Source: Paenibacillus sp. TCA20
GTDB lineage: Bacteria > Bacillota > Bacilli > Paenibacillales > Paenibacillaceae
DNA length: 64,000 nt
Direction of reading: 5' to 3'
Assembly (NCBI RefSeq): GCF_000732325.1
Contig: NZ_BBIW01000005.1
Coordinates: 186,001-250,000, forward strand
Positions 35,624 to 44,069 of the stretch are shown piece after piece. Position numbers and translations under genes: made by a program. The notes under the pieces are model-generated. The model was not told the origin of the DNA, did not search any database, and worked only from the letters and a program-made list of their open reading frames with translations. Within the stretch, counting starts at the first letter, position 1; every line of letters begins with the position of its first letter.

Positions 35624-35667
35624 TTATTTTGTTTCACACACGTCTATTAAAGCACATGTTCCATTCA

Positions 35668-36672
35668 TTACCAAGGGAAATTCCCTATTTGTTCTAGCAC
35701 GCTATCGATCTTTTTAAGTTCGTCTTCGGTTAATGCTGGGAAAGATACGGATGCTGCATTTTCCTCAATCTGGCTTACCTTGCTTGCTCCGATTAACACG
35801 GAGGTAACTCCACCTTTTCGCAAAGCCCACGTAAGTGACATTTGTGCCAAGCTTTGTCCGCGGTGAACTGCAATGGATTCTAGTTCACGAAATTTAGCGA
35901 GTCTTTCTGCAGTTACCGCCTGAGGCTTCAACGTGAGTTCGCCGGAATTCAATTCATGCTCCAACTTGTCTACATATTTGCCTGTTAATTGGCCACGACC
36001 AAGCGGACAAAATGCGATGGATCCTATGCCTTGTTGCTGCAGCACTTCAGTTAGACCCTCCTCAATCCACAGATTCAGCATAGAATAGTTAGGCTGATGA
36101 ACAAGGAGCGGTGTTCCAAGCTCCTTAAGAATTTCAGCAGCTCGTCTTGTTTCTTCCGGACCATAGTTGGACAAACCGACATATAGTGCTTTCCCTTGTT
36201 TCACGGCTTGTGCAAGAGCGCTCATCGACTCTTCCAATGGAGTATCTGTATCAGGTCTATGGTGATAGAAAATATCAACGTAATCGATTCCCATTCGTCT
36301 CAAGCTTTGATCCAAACTCGCCAGCAAATTTTTACGAGAGCCCCATTCTCCATATGGCCCTGGCCACATATAATACCCCGCTTTTGTTGATATTAGCATT
36401 TCATCGCGATATGGCATCATGTCTTTCTTGAGTACTCCCCCAAATGTTTCCTCAGCTGATCCTGCAGGGGGACCATAGTTATTGGCTAGATCAAAATGTG
36501 TGATACCCAGGTCAAATGCACGCCGTATCATCGCCCTTGATTCTTCAAAGGGTTTATTGCCTCCAAAGTTCTGCCATAATCCAAGTGAAATAACAGGAAA
36601 TTTTATGCCGCTTTTTCCGGACCGCTCATATTCCATCATATTGTACCGCTGATCATTCGCCAGATATATCAT
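35668..36672 (-). CDS. Aldo/keto reductase, YghZ-like
   Basis: 334 residues with GAGGAG before ATG 36672. TIM-barrel aldo/keto reductase: SLGLWQNFGG, FDLANNYGPPAGSAEETFG with catalytic Asp and Tyr, the Lys in ISTKAGYYMWPGPYGEWGSR, and HHRPDTDTPLEE with the active-site His. The GPP and WPGPYGEWGSRK segments place it with L-glyceraldehyde 3-phosphate/methylglyoxal reductases (YghZ group). NADPH-dependent detoxification of short aldehydes is the likely role. An AraC regulator is divergently encoded and may control it. Confidence 0.95.
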   Translation of the reverse strand: MIYLANDQRYNMMEYERSGKSGIKFPVISLGLWQNFGGNKPFEESRAMIRRAFDLGITHFDLANNYGPPAGSAEETFGGVLKKDMMPYRDEMLISTKAGYYMWPGPYGEWGSRKNLLASLDQSLRRMGIDYVDIFYHHRPDTDTPLEESMSALAQAVKQGKALYVGLSNYGPEETRRAAEILKELGTPLLVHQPNYSMLNLWIEEGLTEVLQQQGIGSIAFCPLGRGQLTGKYVDKLEHELNSGELTLKPQAVTAERLAKFRELESIAVHRGQSLAQMSLTWALRKGGVTSVLIGASKVSQIEENAASVSFPALTEDELKKIDSVLEQIGNFPW

Positions 36673-36902
36673 GACTATTTCTCCTCTGTGTACAAATTAA
36701 CTAACAAATACTAGGTTCGTATTACTAGTTAGATCTTACAAGAAAAGAAAAGTGTTTATAATGTCACAATGTGTTTCTCTTATGGTTTTATGTATGTTAT
36801 CTCTTAGGGATAAGATGCGAGATCTATTCGATCATGCACGTAATGTGGTACTGTTAAATTTATATATCAAAACGTTTAAGCTACGGCAAAGGAGATATCT
36901 GC

Positions 36903-37742
36903 ATGACCGAATTTATTTCACCGAACCCTCATTTGCATGATCTCTATTTAATCCAATTCGGTATGGAAGCCTGTAAGCCTGGACACTCCTTCGGCCCGTC
37001 CATACGTGAATACTACAAAATACATTATATACTAGATGGTGAAGGTGTGTTTCAATATGAAGGAAAAAGGTACAATCTAAAAAAAGGTGACGGATTCCTT
37101 CTCTGTCCTGAAAAAGTCGCTTTTTATAAAGCAGATCATGAACGTCCGTGGCATTATTGCTGGATTGGATTTAATGGAACTTCTGCTGAAAATTTGCTTC
37201 TTGAAGCAGGACTTTCAAACGAAGTGCCTATTTTTCATATGAATAACAGCTCCTTAACTCAGTATGTTGAAACGATGTTGAGGACAAATACGAATGCTCA
37301 GGGACGCAGCATCTATTTAAATGGACTTTTGTATATGTACTTTGGTGAACTGGCACAAAGAAGCACTGAAGTTAAAAATGTAGTTTCTCATAGCCCAAAA
37401 GAAAAATACACAAACCAAGTCATCGATTTTATTAAATTAAATTATGACAGTAGAATTACGGTTGAAGGCATCGCAAGGAGCATCGGTTTGCAGCGCAATT
37501 ACTTAGGCACTGTATTTAAAGAGTACACGGGTCATAGCATACAAGCTTTTCTCATCAAGTATCGAATGAACAGAGCATGCGAACTTTTACATCACGTTCA
37601 TTTGTCGATTGGTGATATTGCACGCTCGGTGGGCTACGAGGATCCACTTTTATTTTCAAAATTATTTAAGAAAATGACAGGTCATTCTCCTTCAGCTTAT
37701 CGGAAACAAACCTCTTCGTTTTCTACTGAAGAAAGTTCATAG
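36903..37742 (+). CDS. AraC family transcriptional regulator
   Basis: 279 residues. The N-terminal cupin (~residues 20-130) includes YYKIHYILDGEGVFQYEGKR and GDGFLLCPEK, the sugar-binding type. The C-terminal double HTH contains VIDFIKLNYDSRITVEGIA, LGTVFKEYTGHSIQAFLIKY and IARSVGYEDPLLFSKLFKK. It is divergent from the aldo/keto reductase across a 230-base gap, so that gene and the hydrolase beyond it are the likely targets. Confidence 0.95.
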   Translation: MTEFISPNPHLHDLYLIQFGMEACKPGHSFGPSIREYYKIHYILDGEGVFQYEGKRYNLKKGDGFLLCPEKVAFYKADHERPWHYCWIGFNGTSAENLLLEAGLSNEVPIFHMNNSSLTQYVETMLRTNTNAQGRSIYLNGLLYMYFGELAQRSTEVKNVVSHSPKEKYTNQVIDFIKLNYDSRITVEGIARSIGLQRNYLGTVFKEYTGHSIQAFLIKYRMNRACELLHHVHLSIGDIARSVGYEDPLLFSKLFKKMTGHSPSAYRKQTSSFSTEESS

Positions 37743-37844
37743 TTTAAGCTCATGTGAATTAAATCTTGGGGAGAGTAATAAGCTTTGCTATTCTTTCTTG
37801 TAATATTGATAACCTGCTTGCTAGCTTGAATTTAATTGTGGAAA

Positions 37845-37892
37845 CCGATTAGATATACATCTAATCGGTAATCAGAACATATTATTGTCCCC
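37845..37892. repeat. Dispersed repeat family 3
   Basis: CCGATTAGAT-ATAC-ATCTAATCGG is a perfect 10-bp hairpin, followed by TAATCAGAACATATTATTGTCCC. It is the best-preserved copy of the family. Confidence 0.7.
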
Positions 37893-37952
37893 CGGTAACC
37901 CATTCTATGTCACAGTCTTCTGGTTACGCCTTGCCATCGTTTCAACAATAAA

Positions 37953-38171
37953 CTATTCATCTAATTTCTCTTTTAATCTGCCTAGCTCCTCTAATGCACC
38001 AGAAGCAGAATAATAAATCATTTTTTTCTCTAAGATTTCTATTTCTTCTTCTTTTGTAAGCTCATCAACAGTCTTAGTTACGTTTTTTAACCAATCGAAT
38101 GTTTCGCTTTTTAATTTTTCAATCTCTTCTAATCTCTCGTTAACGTACTCTGTCACTTTAAAACTCATCAT
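37953..38171 (-). CDS. Hypothetical small coiled-coil protein
   Basis: 72 residues from ATG 38171, preceded by GGGGAG. It is highly charged and helical (VNERLEEIEKLKSETFDWLK, VDELTKEEEIEILEKKMI, LEELGRLKEKL), predicted to form a coiled coil. No family recognised. It follows a HAD hydrolase by 30 bases on the same strand and is probably cotranscribed. Confidence 0.65.
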   Translation of the reverse strand: MMSFKVTEYVNERLEEIEKLKSETFDWLKNVTKTVDELTKEEEIEILEKKMIYYSASGALEELGRLKEKLDE

Positions 38172-38201
38172 TTCATCTCCCCTTTTTTTACTTATCATTA
38201 C

Positions 38202-38837
38202 TTACTTCATGTCATCCCAAAGAACAAGAATATCTTCTGGATTCGCGAACTTAAATTTTGCTGGAATCGCCTCAGGTTGTTTGCATCCCCATAATGCTAA
38301 TCCAAAGTCTACTCCGGCGTCTCTGGCACATTCGTAATCATAGATCGTATCACCGATGTAAATGGAGGTTTCCGCCTTTGCATCAGATATATCTAGAAAT
38401 TTAACTAGTGGGTCAGGATGAGGCTTGTGCCGATCTGTATCATCTGCACATACCACATACGGCAAGTAAGATGCGAGACCAAAAGGGACGAAGTCATCTT
38501 GATACTCTCGTTTAGTCTTGGACGTCACGACTCCAGTTGCAACGGATTGTATCTTCAGATTAGCAAGCAGTTGTTGAAAACCCTCAAATACGTGAATGGT
38601 ATGCCGGAAATCATTCATCAGATCATTCCAGCATTTATTCGCATATTCAATATCTTCGATACCGAGTTGCCCCAAAGATACGGCTCCCGGTATCCCAAGC
38701 GCAAATGCGAGATCTTCCTGTTTCATTTTCCGATTATAGTTCTTCTCCAGCAGCTTCTGTAATGAGCCTAACACCGCTTGTTCTGTGTTGATTAATGTTC
38801 CGTCAATATCAAAAATAACGGTTTTGTACATCATCAT
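38202..38837 (-). CDS. HAD-superfamily hydrolase, phosphoglycolate-phosphatase-like
   Basis: 211 residues. Motif I VIFDIDGTLINTEQ, motif II GVVTSKTKRE (Thr/Ser), motif III Lys in RHKPHPDPLVKF, and motif IV IYIGDTIYDYECARDAG are all intact, with a small helical cap after motif I. This is the Gph/PgmB/YvdM-like group; the substrate is uncertain. The LacI regulator upstream on the same strand suggests sugar-phosphate metabolism, but no transporter lies nearby. Confidence 0.92.
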   Translation of the reverse strand: MMMYKTVIFDIDGTLINTEQAVLGSLQKLLEKNYNRKMKQEDLAFALGIPGAVSLGQLGIEDIEYANKCWNDLMNDFRHTIHVFEGFQQLLANLKIQSVATGVVTSKTKREYQDDFVPFGLASYLPYVVCADDTDRHKPHPDPLVKFLDISDAKAETSIYIGDTIYDYECARDAGVDFGLALWGCKQPEAIPAKFKFANPEDILVLWDDMK

Positions 38838-38911
38838 TTCATCCTCCTTAGCATGATAAGTAATGAACCCTATTCGTATGCTAAAGTATGAAATCCTTTT
38901 CAGGTCAATAG

Positions 38912-39859
38912 CTAAGTAGACTGACGTATAATGATTTGGTAGGGAATCTTTACTTTATTGTTGGTTCTATCCATTGTAAGATCAAAGGCTTGTTCACCAA
39001 CTTTTACTAACTGATGATCAACGGTAGATAGGCTCAGTCCAATCCCAACCGGTTGATTTTCTTGGCCAATAATCGCCAGATCCTCCGGTACACTTAAATT
39101 CATGTCTTTTGCACACTGATACATTCCTGCCGCGACCTCATCACCGTTAGCATATATAGCTGTGGGTCTGTCTTCCATATTAAGCAGTCGCTGTGCTGCT
39201 ATAAACCCGTCATCCATCGTTTGACAATCATTCAAATGATACACTGGTGACAAATCACTGAATACTTGCTTGTATGCTTTTATCGTCAACTGTGTGCTGC
39301 TACTCTCTTCGCCTCTTGCTGTTGTAAACGCGACGCGTGAATGACCTTTGTCCTTCAACAACTGGAATGCGTCCACGAAAGATGCATACCGATCAATATA
39401 GGCACACCCAATTTGGGGATGATCAGTGAACTCGCATGCAACGATGGTTCCATATTTACTATACGGAAGGATTGAATTCCAATCATTAGAACGAGAAGTG
39501 ATAATGACTCCGTCCAATTGTTTATTTTTCAACATGTTTAAGCAGCGAAGCTCTTTAGCAGGATCGTATTTCGTAGGAAGCACCATTACAGAATAATCAT
39601 GCTCAATCGATCGATTGAGTACGCCATGGAGCAGTTGATCAAAGGCTTGATTGTTGTTGTATGGTATGATCACACCGATGCATTTTGTTTCCTTACGGAT
39701 TAAATCAACAGCTAACCGGTTTGGAGTGAAGTCAAGCTCATCAATGACTCGCTGTACCATTTCCCTCTTCGACTCCGAGACATAAGGATGATTATTTATT
39801 ACCCTTGATACAGTGGATACGGATACGCCTGCTAGCTTTGCGATATCAATAATATTTGC
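38912..39859 (-). CDS. LacI family transcriptional regulator
   Basis: 315 residues from GTG 39859 (GGAG upstream). The N-terminal HTH and hinge read NIIDIAKLAGVSVSTVSRVI and NNHPYVSESKREMVQRVIDE, then LDFTPNRLAVDLIRKETKCI. The effector domain is periplasmic-binding-protein-like (IIPYNNNQAFDQLLHGVL, VIITSRSND, AIYANGDEVAAGM, DLAIIGQENQP). It is related to ExuR/KdgR-type or Paenibacillus CcpA-like local regulators. Probably cotranscribed with the HAD and coiled-coil genes below. Confidence 0.95.
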   Translation of the reverse strand, partial: ANIIDIAKLAGVSVSTVSRVINNHPYVSESKREMVQRVIDELDFTPNRLAVDLIRKETKCIGVIIPYNNNQAFDQLLHGVLNRSIEHDYSVMVLPTKYDPAKELRCLNMLKNKQLDGVIITSRSNDWNSILPYSKYGTIVACEFTDHPQIGCAYIDRYASFVDAFQLLKDKGHSRVAFTTARGEESSSTQLTIKAYKQVFSDLSPVYHLNDCQTMDDGFIAAQRLLNMEDRPTAIYANGDEVAAGMYQCAKDMNLSVPEDLAIIGQENQPVGIGLSLSTVDHQLVKVGEQAFDLTMDRTNNKVKIPYQIIIRQST

Positions 39860-40284
39860 CACGGGTACACACTCCTGCACTTTCTTATTATTAAATTTTA
39901 CGATAGAATCATCCGAATGCGTAATATCTTATGATTATAGACACAAATGACAACATTTTTTGCGATGAAACGAATCATTATTCTCACTGCCATCATGATG
40001 ATCGGGTTGATTTTAGATTCCATGGCCATATCCGGAGGCTCCGCAGGATGAACGCTGGCGATGCTCTATGCATATTCCCGATGCAGCGAATCAAATGATA
40101 CGACTCTCTGTGACTAATCTTAAACAAAACTGCCCATTAGATTAAACAAAAAAGCAGCTGCCAACCGGCGAACTGCTCCATGCGGTTTTGAATTAATGTC
40201 TCCCTCTTGCGTAATGTTCTAGTCTATGTAATACGGTCTTAGCGTGTATATATGTGAAAAAAGGAACCATTCTTTTGATCGTTT
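39860..40284. other. Intergenic stretch with a short truncated reading frame and a family 2 repeat
   Basis: A short frame from ATG 39964 (MKRIIILTAIMMIGLILDSM, 28 residues, hydrophobic) ends early and looks like the start of a lost membrane protein. A family 2 repeat follows at 40147. I see nothing else here. Confidence 0.4.
40147..40205. repeat. Dispersed repeat family 2
   Basis: AAAAAGCAGCTGCCAACCGG, CGAACTGCTCC and GGTTTTGAATTAATGTCTCCC. On the minus strand GCAGTTCGCCGGTTGGCAGC forms a hairpin ahead of TTTTTT. Confidence 0.65.
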
Positions 40285-41193
40285 TTACAAGTTATAATGT
40301 ACATCGGTTAACTTCTCGGATAGTAACCAAAGTCTATCCGCAAGCTGCGCATCCAAAGCCTTTTTGGGGAAATCTACAAGCTTCGGTCTCTTCGCCTTTA
40401 GCGGATTCATTCCTAGCCCTAGGTAAATGTCTCCGGTGATTGTCGAATCCGTCGCCGCAATAAGAGATGGCCAAGCGGATTGATCAGGAGGAGTTCCGAA
40501 TATTTTCATTAATAGCAGTCCGAATGCTCTGGTTCCCCGCGGTGTGTTTCTCCCGATTCCTGTAGGACTTGTACCCGGATGTACTGCTATAGAAGTGATA
40601 CCTTTCTTCTTCGCACGTCGATTCAATTCACGGGCAAACAGTATGTTTGAAAGTTTCGAGCGATTGTATGCTGCCATTGGTCTGTATTTGTTGTCCATTC
40701 TTAAATCAGAAAAATCTATATCACCCATTTGAGCTGACTTTGCGCTAACTGTAACGATTCGACCGCGGTTCTTTTCAATTAACGGTAATAACAGACCTGT
40801 CAACGCGAAGTGTCCAAGATGATTGGTTCCAAAGTGCATTTCAAAACCATCTGCCGTCAGTTCACGAGTCGGAACTGCCATTACTCCAGCGTTATTTATA
40901 TGGACGTCTATACCTTTCACTTTCCCATGGATTTTGTCGGCAAAGCTTCGAACTGACTTCAGATCTGCCAAGTTTAATGGCTCTACTGTTACAGCTATAT
41001 TCGGTGCCGTTTGTTTCATCTTGATGATGGCTTCTTCTCCCCGCATAGGATCCCGGCTTCCAATAATCACTGTGGCACCGTGCTTCGCTAGCTCTAATGT
41101 CGTATAATAGCCTACCCCGCCATTGCCTCCTGTCACGATAGCGGTTTTTCCTTTTAGATTTGGGAGATCGTCAGGCGTCCAGTTTGGTCTCAT
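40285..41193 (-). CDS. Short-chain dehydrogenase/reductase, retinol-dehydrogenase-like
   Basis: 302 residues. Classical SDR: cofactor motif AIVTGGNGGVGYYTT, NNAGVMAVP, and the catalytic Tyr/Lys in AAYNRSKLSN, with the Ser in IVTVSAKSAQ. After the first strand GSRDP favours NADP(H). The architecture matches the WWOX/retinol dehydrogenase group, whose bacterial members act on varied hydrophobic aldehydes or alcohols. It is second to an NAD(P)-binding protein on the same strand, with a TetR gene upstream of both. Confidence 0.94.
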   Translation of the reverse strand: MRPNWTPDDLPNLKGKTAIVTGGNGGVGYYTTLELAKHGATVIIGSRDPMRGEEAIIKMKQTAPNIAVTVEPLNLADLKSVRSFADKIHGKVKGIDVHINNAGVMAVPTRELTADGFEMHFGTNHLGHFALTGLLLPLIEKNRGRIVTVSAKSAQMGDIDFSDLRMDNKYRPMAAYNRSKLSNILFARELNRRAKKKGITSIAVHPGTSPTGIGRNTPRGTRAFGLLLMKIFGTPPDQSAWPSLIAATDSTITGDIYLGLGMNPLKAKRPKLVDFPKKALDAQLADRLWLLSEKLTDVHYNL

Positions 41194-41260
41194 GGTTTAT
41201 TCCTCCGTTAGCTTATATTTTACATCTAATTGGGTTATTACAAACCGCAATGCTGTTCAT

Positions 41261-41893
41261 TCAGTCGTGAATAAACGAGGATTGTTTGATATAACGAGCA
41301 TGTTCGACTGAATCGATCATGAATCTAGCCACGTCGTCACGAGAAATTTTAGCTAGTATGGAAGGTTTAAAAGCACCGTGCTTATATCGCCCTTTGCCCG
41401 GCTCATTGGTGAGCCTTGAAGGCTGAACGATAGTCCAGTCCAAACCACTTTTCCGCACAATACCATCCTGCCTTTCCTTATCGTAAAACTCTCGGAACGT
41501 TATTAAATAAACCAGTTTAACAATCATCCTCATCCCAATTCCAAGCTGATTCCTACTTTCTCTGCTGGTGCCAAAGCCCGTAAGAACGACCAGTCTTTGT
41601 ACTTTATGCCTTCTCATCGCGTTCACAATTGAACGCGTCCCACGAAAGCATAGATCTGAAGGACTTCCTGCTGTGACTCCTAAAGCGACAAACACCGCGT
41701 CTTGCCCCTCAATAGCTGATCCCACATCCTCTTCACTAAATACATTGCCTTCTATAACGGTTAATCCCTCCCGAGTAAGCAAGATTCGATCTGCGTTACG
41801 AACAAAGGCTTTTACGGTATGTCCCTTGTTGATCGCTTGGTCTATTAGCTGTAACCCCGTACCCCCGCTAGCTCCAAAGATGGTAAACTTCAT
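41261..41893 (-). CDS. NAD(P)H-binding atypical SDR (BLVRB/NmrA-like)
   Basis: 210 residues. FTIFGASGGTGLQLIDQAI is the nucleotide-binding loop (GASGGTG). RNADR follows the second strand, and VVLTGFGTSR, LDWTIVQPSRLTNEP and ISRDDVARFMID are features of BLVRB/YwnB-like proteins. There is no Tyr-x3-Lys pair, so it is an atypical SDR, perhaps a flavin/quinone reductase or a redox sensor. It shares a transcript direction with the SDR downstream (67-base gap). Confidence 0.93.
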   Translation of the reverse strand: MKFTIFGASGGTGLQLIDQAINKGHTVKAFVRNADRILLTREGLTVIEGNVFSEEDVGSAIEGQDAVFVALGVTAGSPSDLCFRGTRSIVNAMRRHKVQRLVVLTGFGTSRESRNQLGIGMRMIVKLVYLITFREFYDKERQDGIVRKSGLDWTIVQPSRLTNEPGKGRYKHGAFKPSILAKISRDDVARFMIDSVEHARYIKQSSFIHD

Positions 41894-41922
41894 TGTTCAT
41901 TCCCTCTCGATTTTCTATAATA

Positions 41923-41940
41923 AGTGAATGTTCATTTACT
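41923..41940. promoter_or_regulatory. Candidate TetR operator upstream of the SDR pair
   Basis: AGTGAATGTTCATTTACT is a near-perfect palindrome (core TGAATGTTCATTTA) 30 bases before the NAD(P)-binding gene. A related site lies before the TetR gene. Confidence 0.6.
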
Positions 41941-41986
41941 ATTGGTGAAAAGAAAAGCGATGCTAATCATCGCTTAAACTTTTTTA

Positions 41987-42559
41987 CTATGCTTTAATAG
42001 CGTCCCAACTCATCTTGATGGCAGAATCTAATTGTTCACCATTCAATAGGGTCCCGTTCTTCAAATGTGCTTTCACCAATTCGGCAATCGGCAAGATGGA
42101 GTAAACAACTAGCATGTTAATATCTTCCTTCTTCAGGATCTCCTGCCGGATGCCAGCTTCAAACAGATCGAAGATCGGTTGAAACTGACTTGCCGTATCT
42201 TCTAGGCACCATTTCTGAGGCAGAGGAGAATTCATTATTTGCTCCAGGAACAAAAAATACTCTTTGAAAGATTGAATAAAATCAACATAGTTGCGGATGA
42301 TAACCTCAAATCGTTCGTAAACTGTTCGGGTATGATCCACTTCCTGAAACATTCTCTCGCTCATCTTGCCTTTAATCTTCAAGTAGGTCTTGTAAAGCAG
42401 ATCGTCTTTGTTCTCATGGTAAATATAAATCGTCGCTGCAGATACACTCGCTCTCTTGGCGATTTTTGATATCGACGTATCAGAGAACCCGATCTCATTA
42501 ATTAGCTGTATGGTTGCGTCAAATATTGCCTCGACTTTGTTATCATCTCTATATCTCAT
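41987..42559 (-). CDS. TetR/AcrR family transcriptional regulator
   Basis: 190 residues. HTH: IFDATIQLINEIGFSDTSIS, KIAKRASVSAATIYIYHENK. The C-terminal domain is all-helical (YVDFIQSFKEYFLFLEQIM, EAGIRQEILKKEDINML). It is upstream of the SDR pair on the same strand; palindromes before its own start (42568-42589) and before the pair (41923-41940) suggest that it represses itself and them. Confidence 0.94.
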   Translation of the reverse strand: MRYRDDNKVEAIFDATIQLINEIGFSDTSISKIAKRASVSAATIYIYHENKDDLLYKTYLKIKGKMSERMFQEVDHTRTVYERFEVIIRNYVDFIQSFKEYFLFLEQIMNSPLPQKWCLEDTASQFQPIFDLFEAGIRQEILKKEDINMLVVYSILPIAELVKAHLKNGTLLNGEQLDSAIKMSWDAIKA

Positions 42560-42567
42560 GGATCAAT

Positions 42568-42589
42568 AATAAATGATCGTTTATTTATT
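42568..42589. promoter_or_regulatory. Candidate TetR autoregulatory operator
   Basis: TAATAAATGATCGTTTATTTA is palindromic around AAATGATCGTTTA, 9 bases before the TetR start. The core ATGATCGTT resembles the ATGTTCATT of the second site. Confidence 0.5.
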
Positions 42590-42676
42590 GTCAACGTGTT
42601 TACCTAAGCTGAAAAACTTGATTTCGATCCACTGCGAAGCCGCCGTTTCACTGAAGGGTCCCAATTATAAAAATGG

Positions 42677-43822
42677 TTATAGTACTTTCTTGGCGTAAGG
42701 AATTTTCCGAATCAGTATAGCGAGCAAATAACTCGTGATTGTCCCTAACCCACCTAATATCAGAAACTCAATAAACGGAGGCATTTGTGCGTTGTGCAAC
42801 CAAATGCTATAAGCAATCAATACGAGTGAATGAATGATATAAACCGTATACGAGGCAGAATCAACACTACGTTGAAATTTGTTCGTTTGATTGCGATATT
42901 TGCGGTACACTGCCAACAATAGTAGAGAGATGCCAAATCCGACAAAGGGCTCCCATATGGCATAAATGAAGGCATTTGAGTTTAACCCCCCTCCGGTACT
43001 CAATGTCGGGTTGAGGATGAGAGCGGCGATCGGAAGTATCGGCAGGAAAATGAGTGCGATGATGCCCATGATTTTCACGGTACGACGTGGGATATTCGTT
43101 AACCACTGATTACGGTACGCGATGATCCCTGCAATAAAGAGTACGATATATGCAGGAAAATAGCCGAAATTCAATCCAAATATGAGCTTGCCGATCGGGA
43201 ATATTTGACGGATTCCGAAGGTTACAAGTCCGATGAGCGTGGCAGTAAGCAGAAGCAATTTCACCGATGGGAATGGGATACTCTTCTTCGGAGCACTATC
43301 TTTCCTAACCATACGTACCAGCGCATAAACTGAATTAAAAACAAGCAGTGCAAGCAAAAACCAGAGCGGACCCGGTTCTGTGATTGCAAAGCTGAGGATC
43401 TGCGTCCGATAAAACTCCCAAAATGACACTTCATTGCTATCGCTTGCACTATAATGGAGCGTGGTGGTATATAAAATCACTGGACTGATGAGGAAGATAT
43501 AAACGATCAAAGAAATCCCCAAGCGAATAAGCCGATCTTTGAGAAAAGACTTCGGTCCTTTGCGATCAGAAGATGAGGGCACAAAGTACCCCGCGATAAA
43601 GAAGAATAATCCCATAAAGAACGCTTGGTTGATAAAGACAAACAACAGCATCAGTACAAAACTTGCATCAGGCTTTTGCAGCGTATCATAAAAATACCAC
43701 GAACCCGGCACAGCATATGTCGTCGCTGCATGATGAAACACAACCAAAATTGTGAGAAATGTCCGCAGACGATCCATATAAAATAGACGATTGTTCACGG
43801 TGCTCTCCCTTATACGAGTCAT
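42677..43822 (-). CDS. Acyltransferase 3 family membrane protein
   Basis: 381 residues from ATG 43822 (AAGGGAG upstream). About ten membrane helices. The family start RLFYMDRLRTFLTILVVFHH (His pair conserved) and the FFFIAGYFVP helix are standard, as is the GPLWFLLALLVFNSVYALV region. Such proteins move O-acyl groups onto cell-surface polymers, sugars or antibiotics. There is no SGNH domain at the C-terminus. It stands alone, so the acceptor cannot be inferred. Confidence 0.92.
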   Translation of the reverse strand: MTRIRESTVNNRLFYMDRLRTFLTILVVFHHAATTYAVPGSWYFYDTLQKPDASFVLMLLFVFINQAFFMGLFFFIAGYFVPSSSDRKGPKSFLKDRLIRLGISLIVYIFLISPVILYTTTLHYSASDSNEVSFWEFYRTQILSFAITEPGPLWFLLALLVFNSVYALVRMVRKDSAPKKSIPFPSVKLLLLTATLIGLVTFGIRQIFPIGKLIFGLNFGYFPAYIVLFIAGIIAYRNQWLTNIPRRTVKIMGIIALIFLPILPIAALILNPTLSTGGGLNSNAFIYAIWEPFVGFGISLLLLAVYRKYRNQTNKFQRSVDSASYTVYIIHSLVLIAYSIWLHNAQMPPFIEFLILGGLGTITSYLLAILIRKIPYAKKVL

Positions 43823-44069
43823 AATAACCACTCCCTTTCATTTTATTGTATCTTTATGTTACTTGGAGAATGGCATGTCCCAAAACAACCCTGAGTCTGA
43901 TTCATGGCTCCGTCTACAGTCCGATATATGAACCAATTCATTCTGAATATCTCTCATATGTATCGATCATTAACGTATATCTTCTGTTTACACAAAACAT
44001 AAGAAGCAGGAACCTTATTCAAGCGCTCCTGCTAATGATTCATTTACAATCTCAATCATGAGATAAGTC

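Noticed and set aside
35560..35630. Riboswitch or T-box upstream of the hydrolase gene
   Set aside because: It is a single hairpin followed by a T-run with no specifier or aptamer features; a terminator of the upstream gene explains it.
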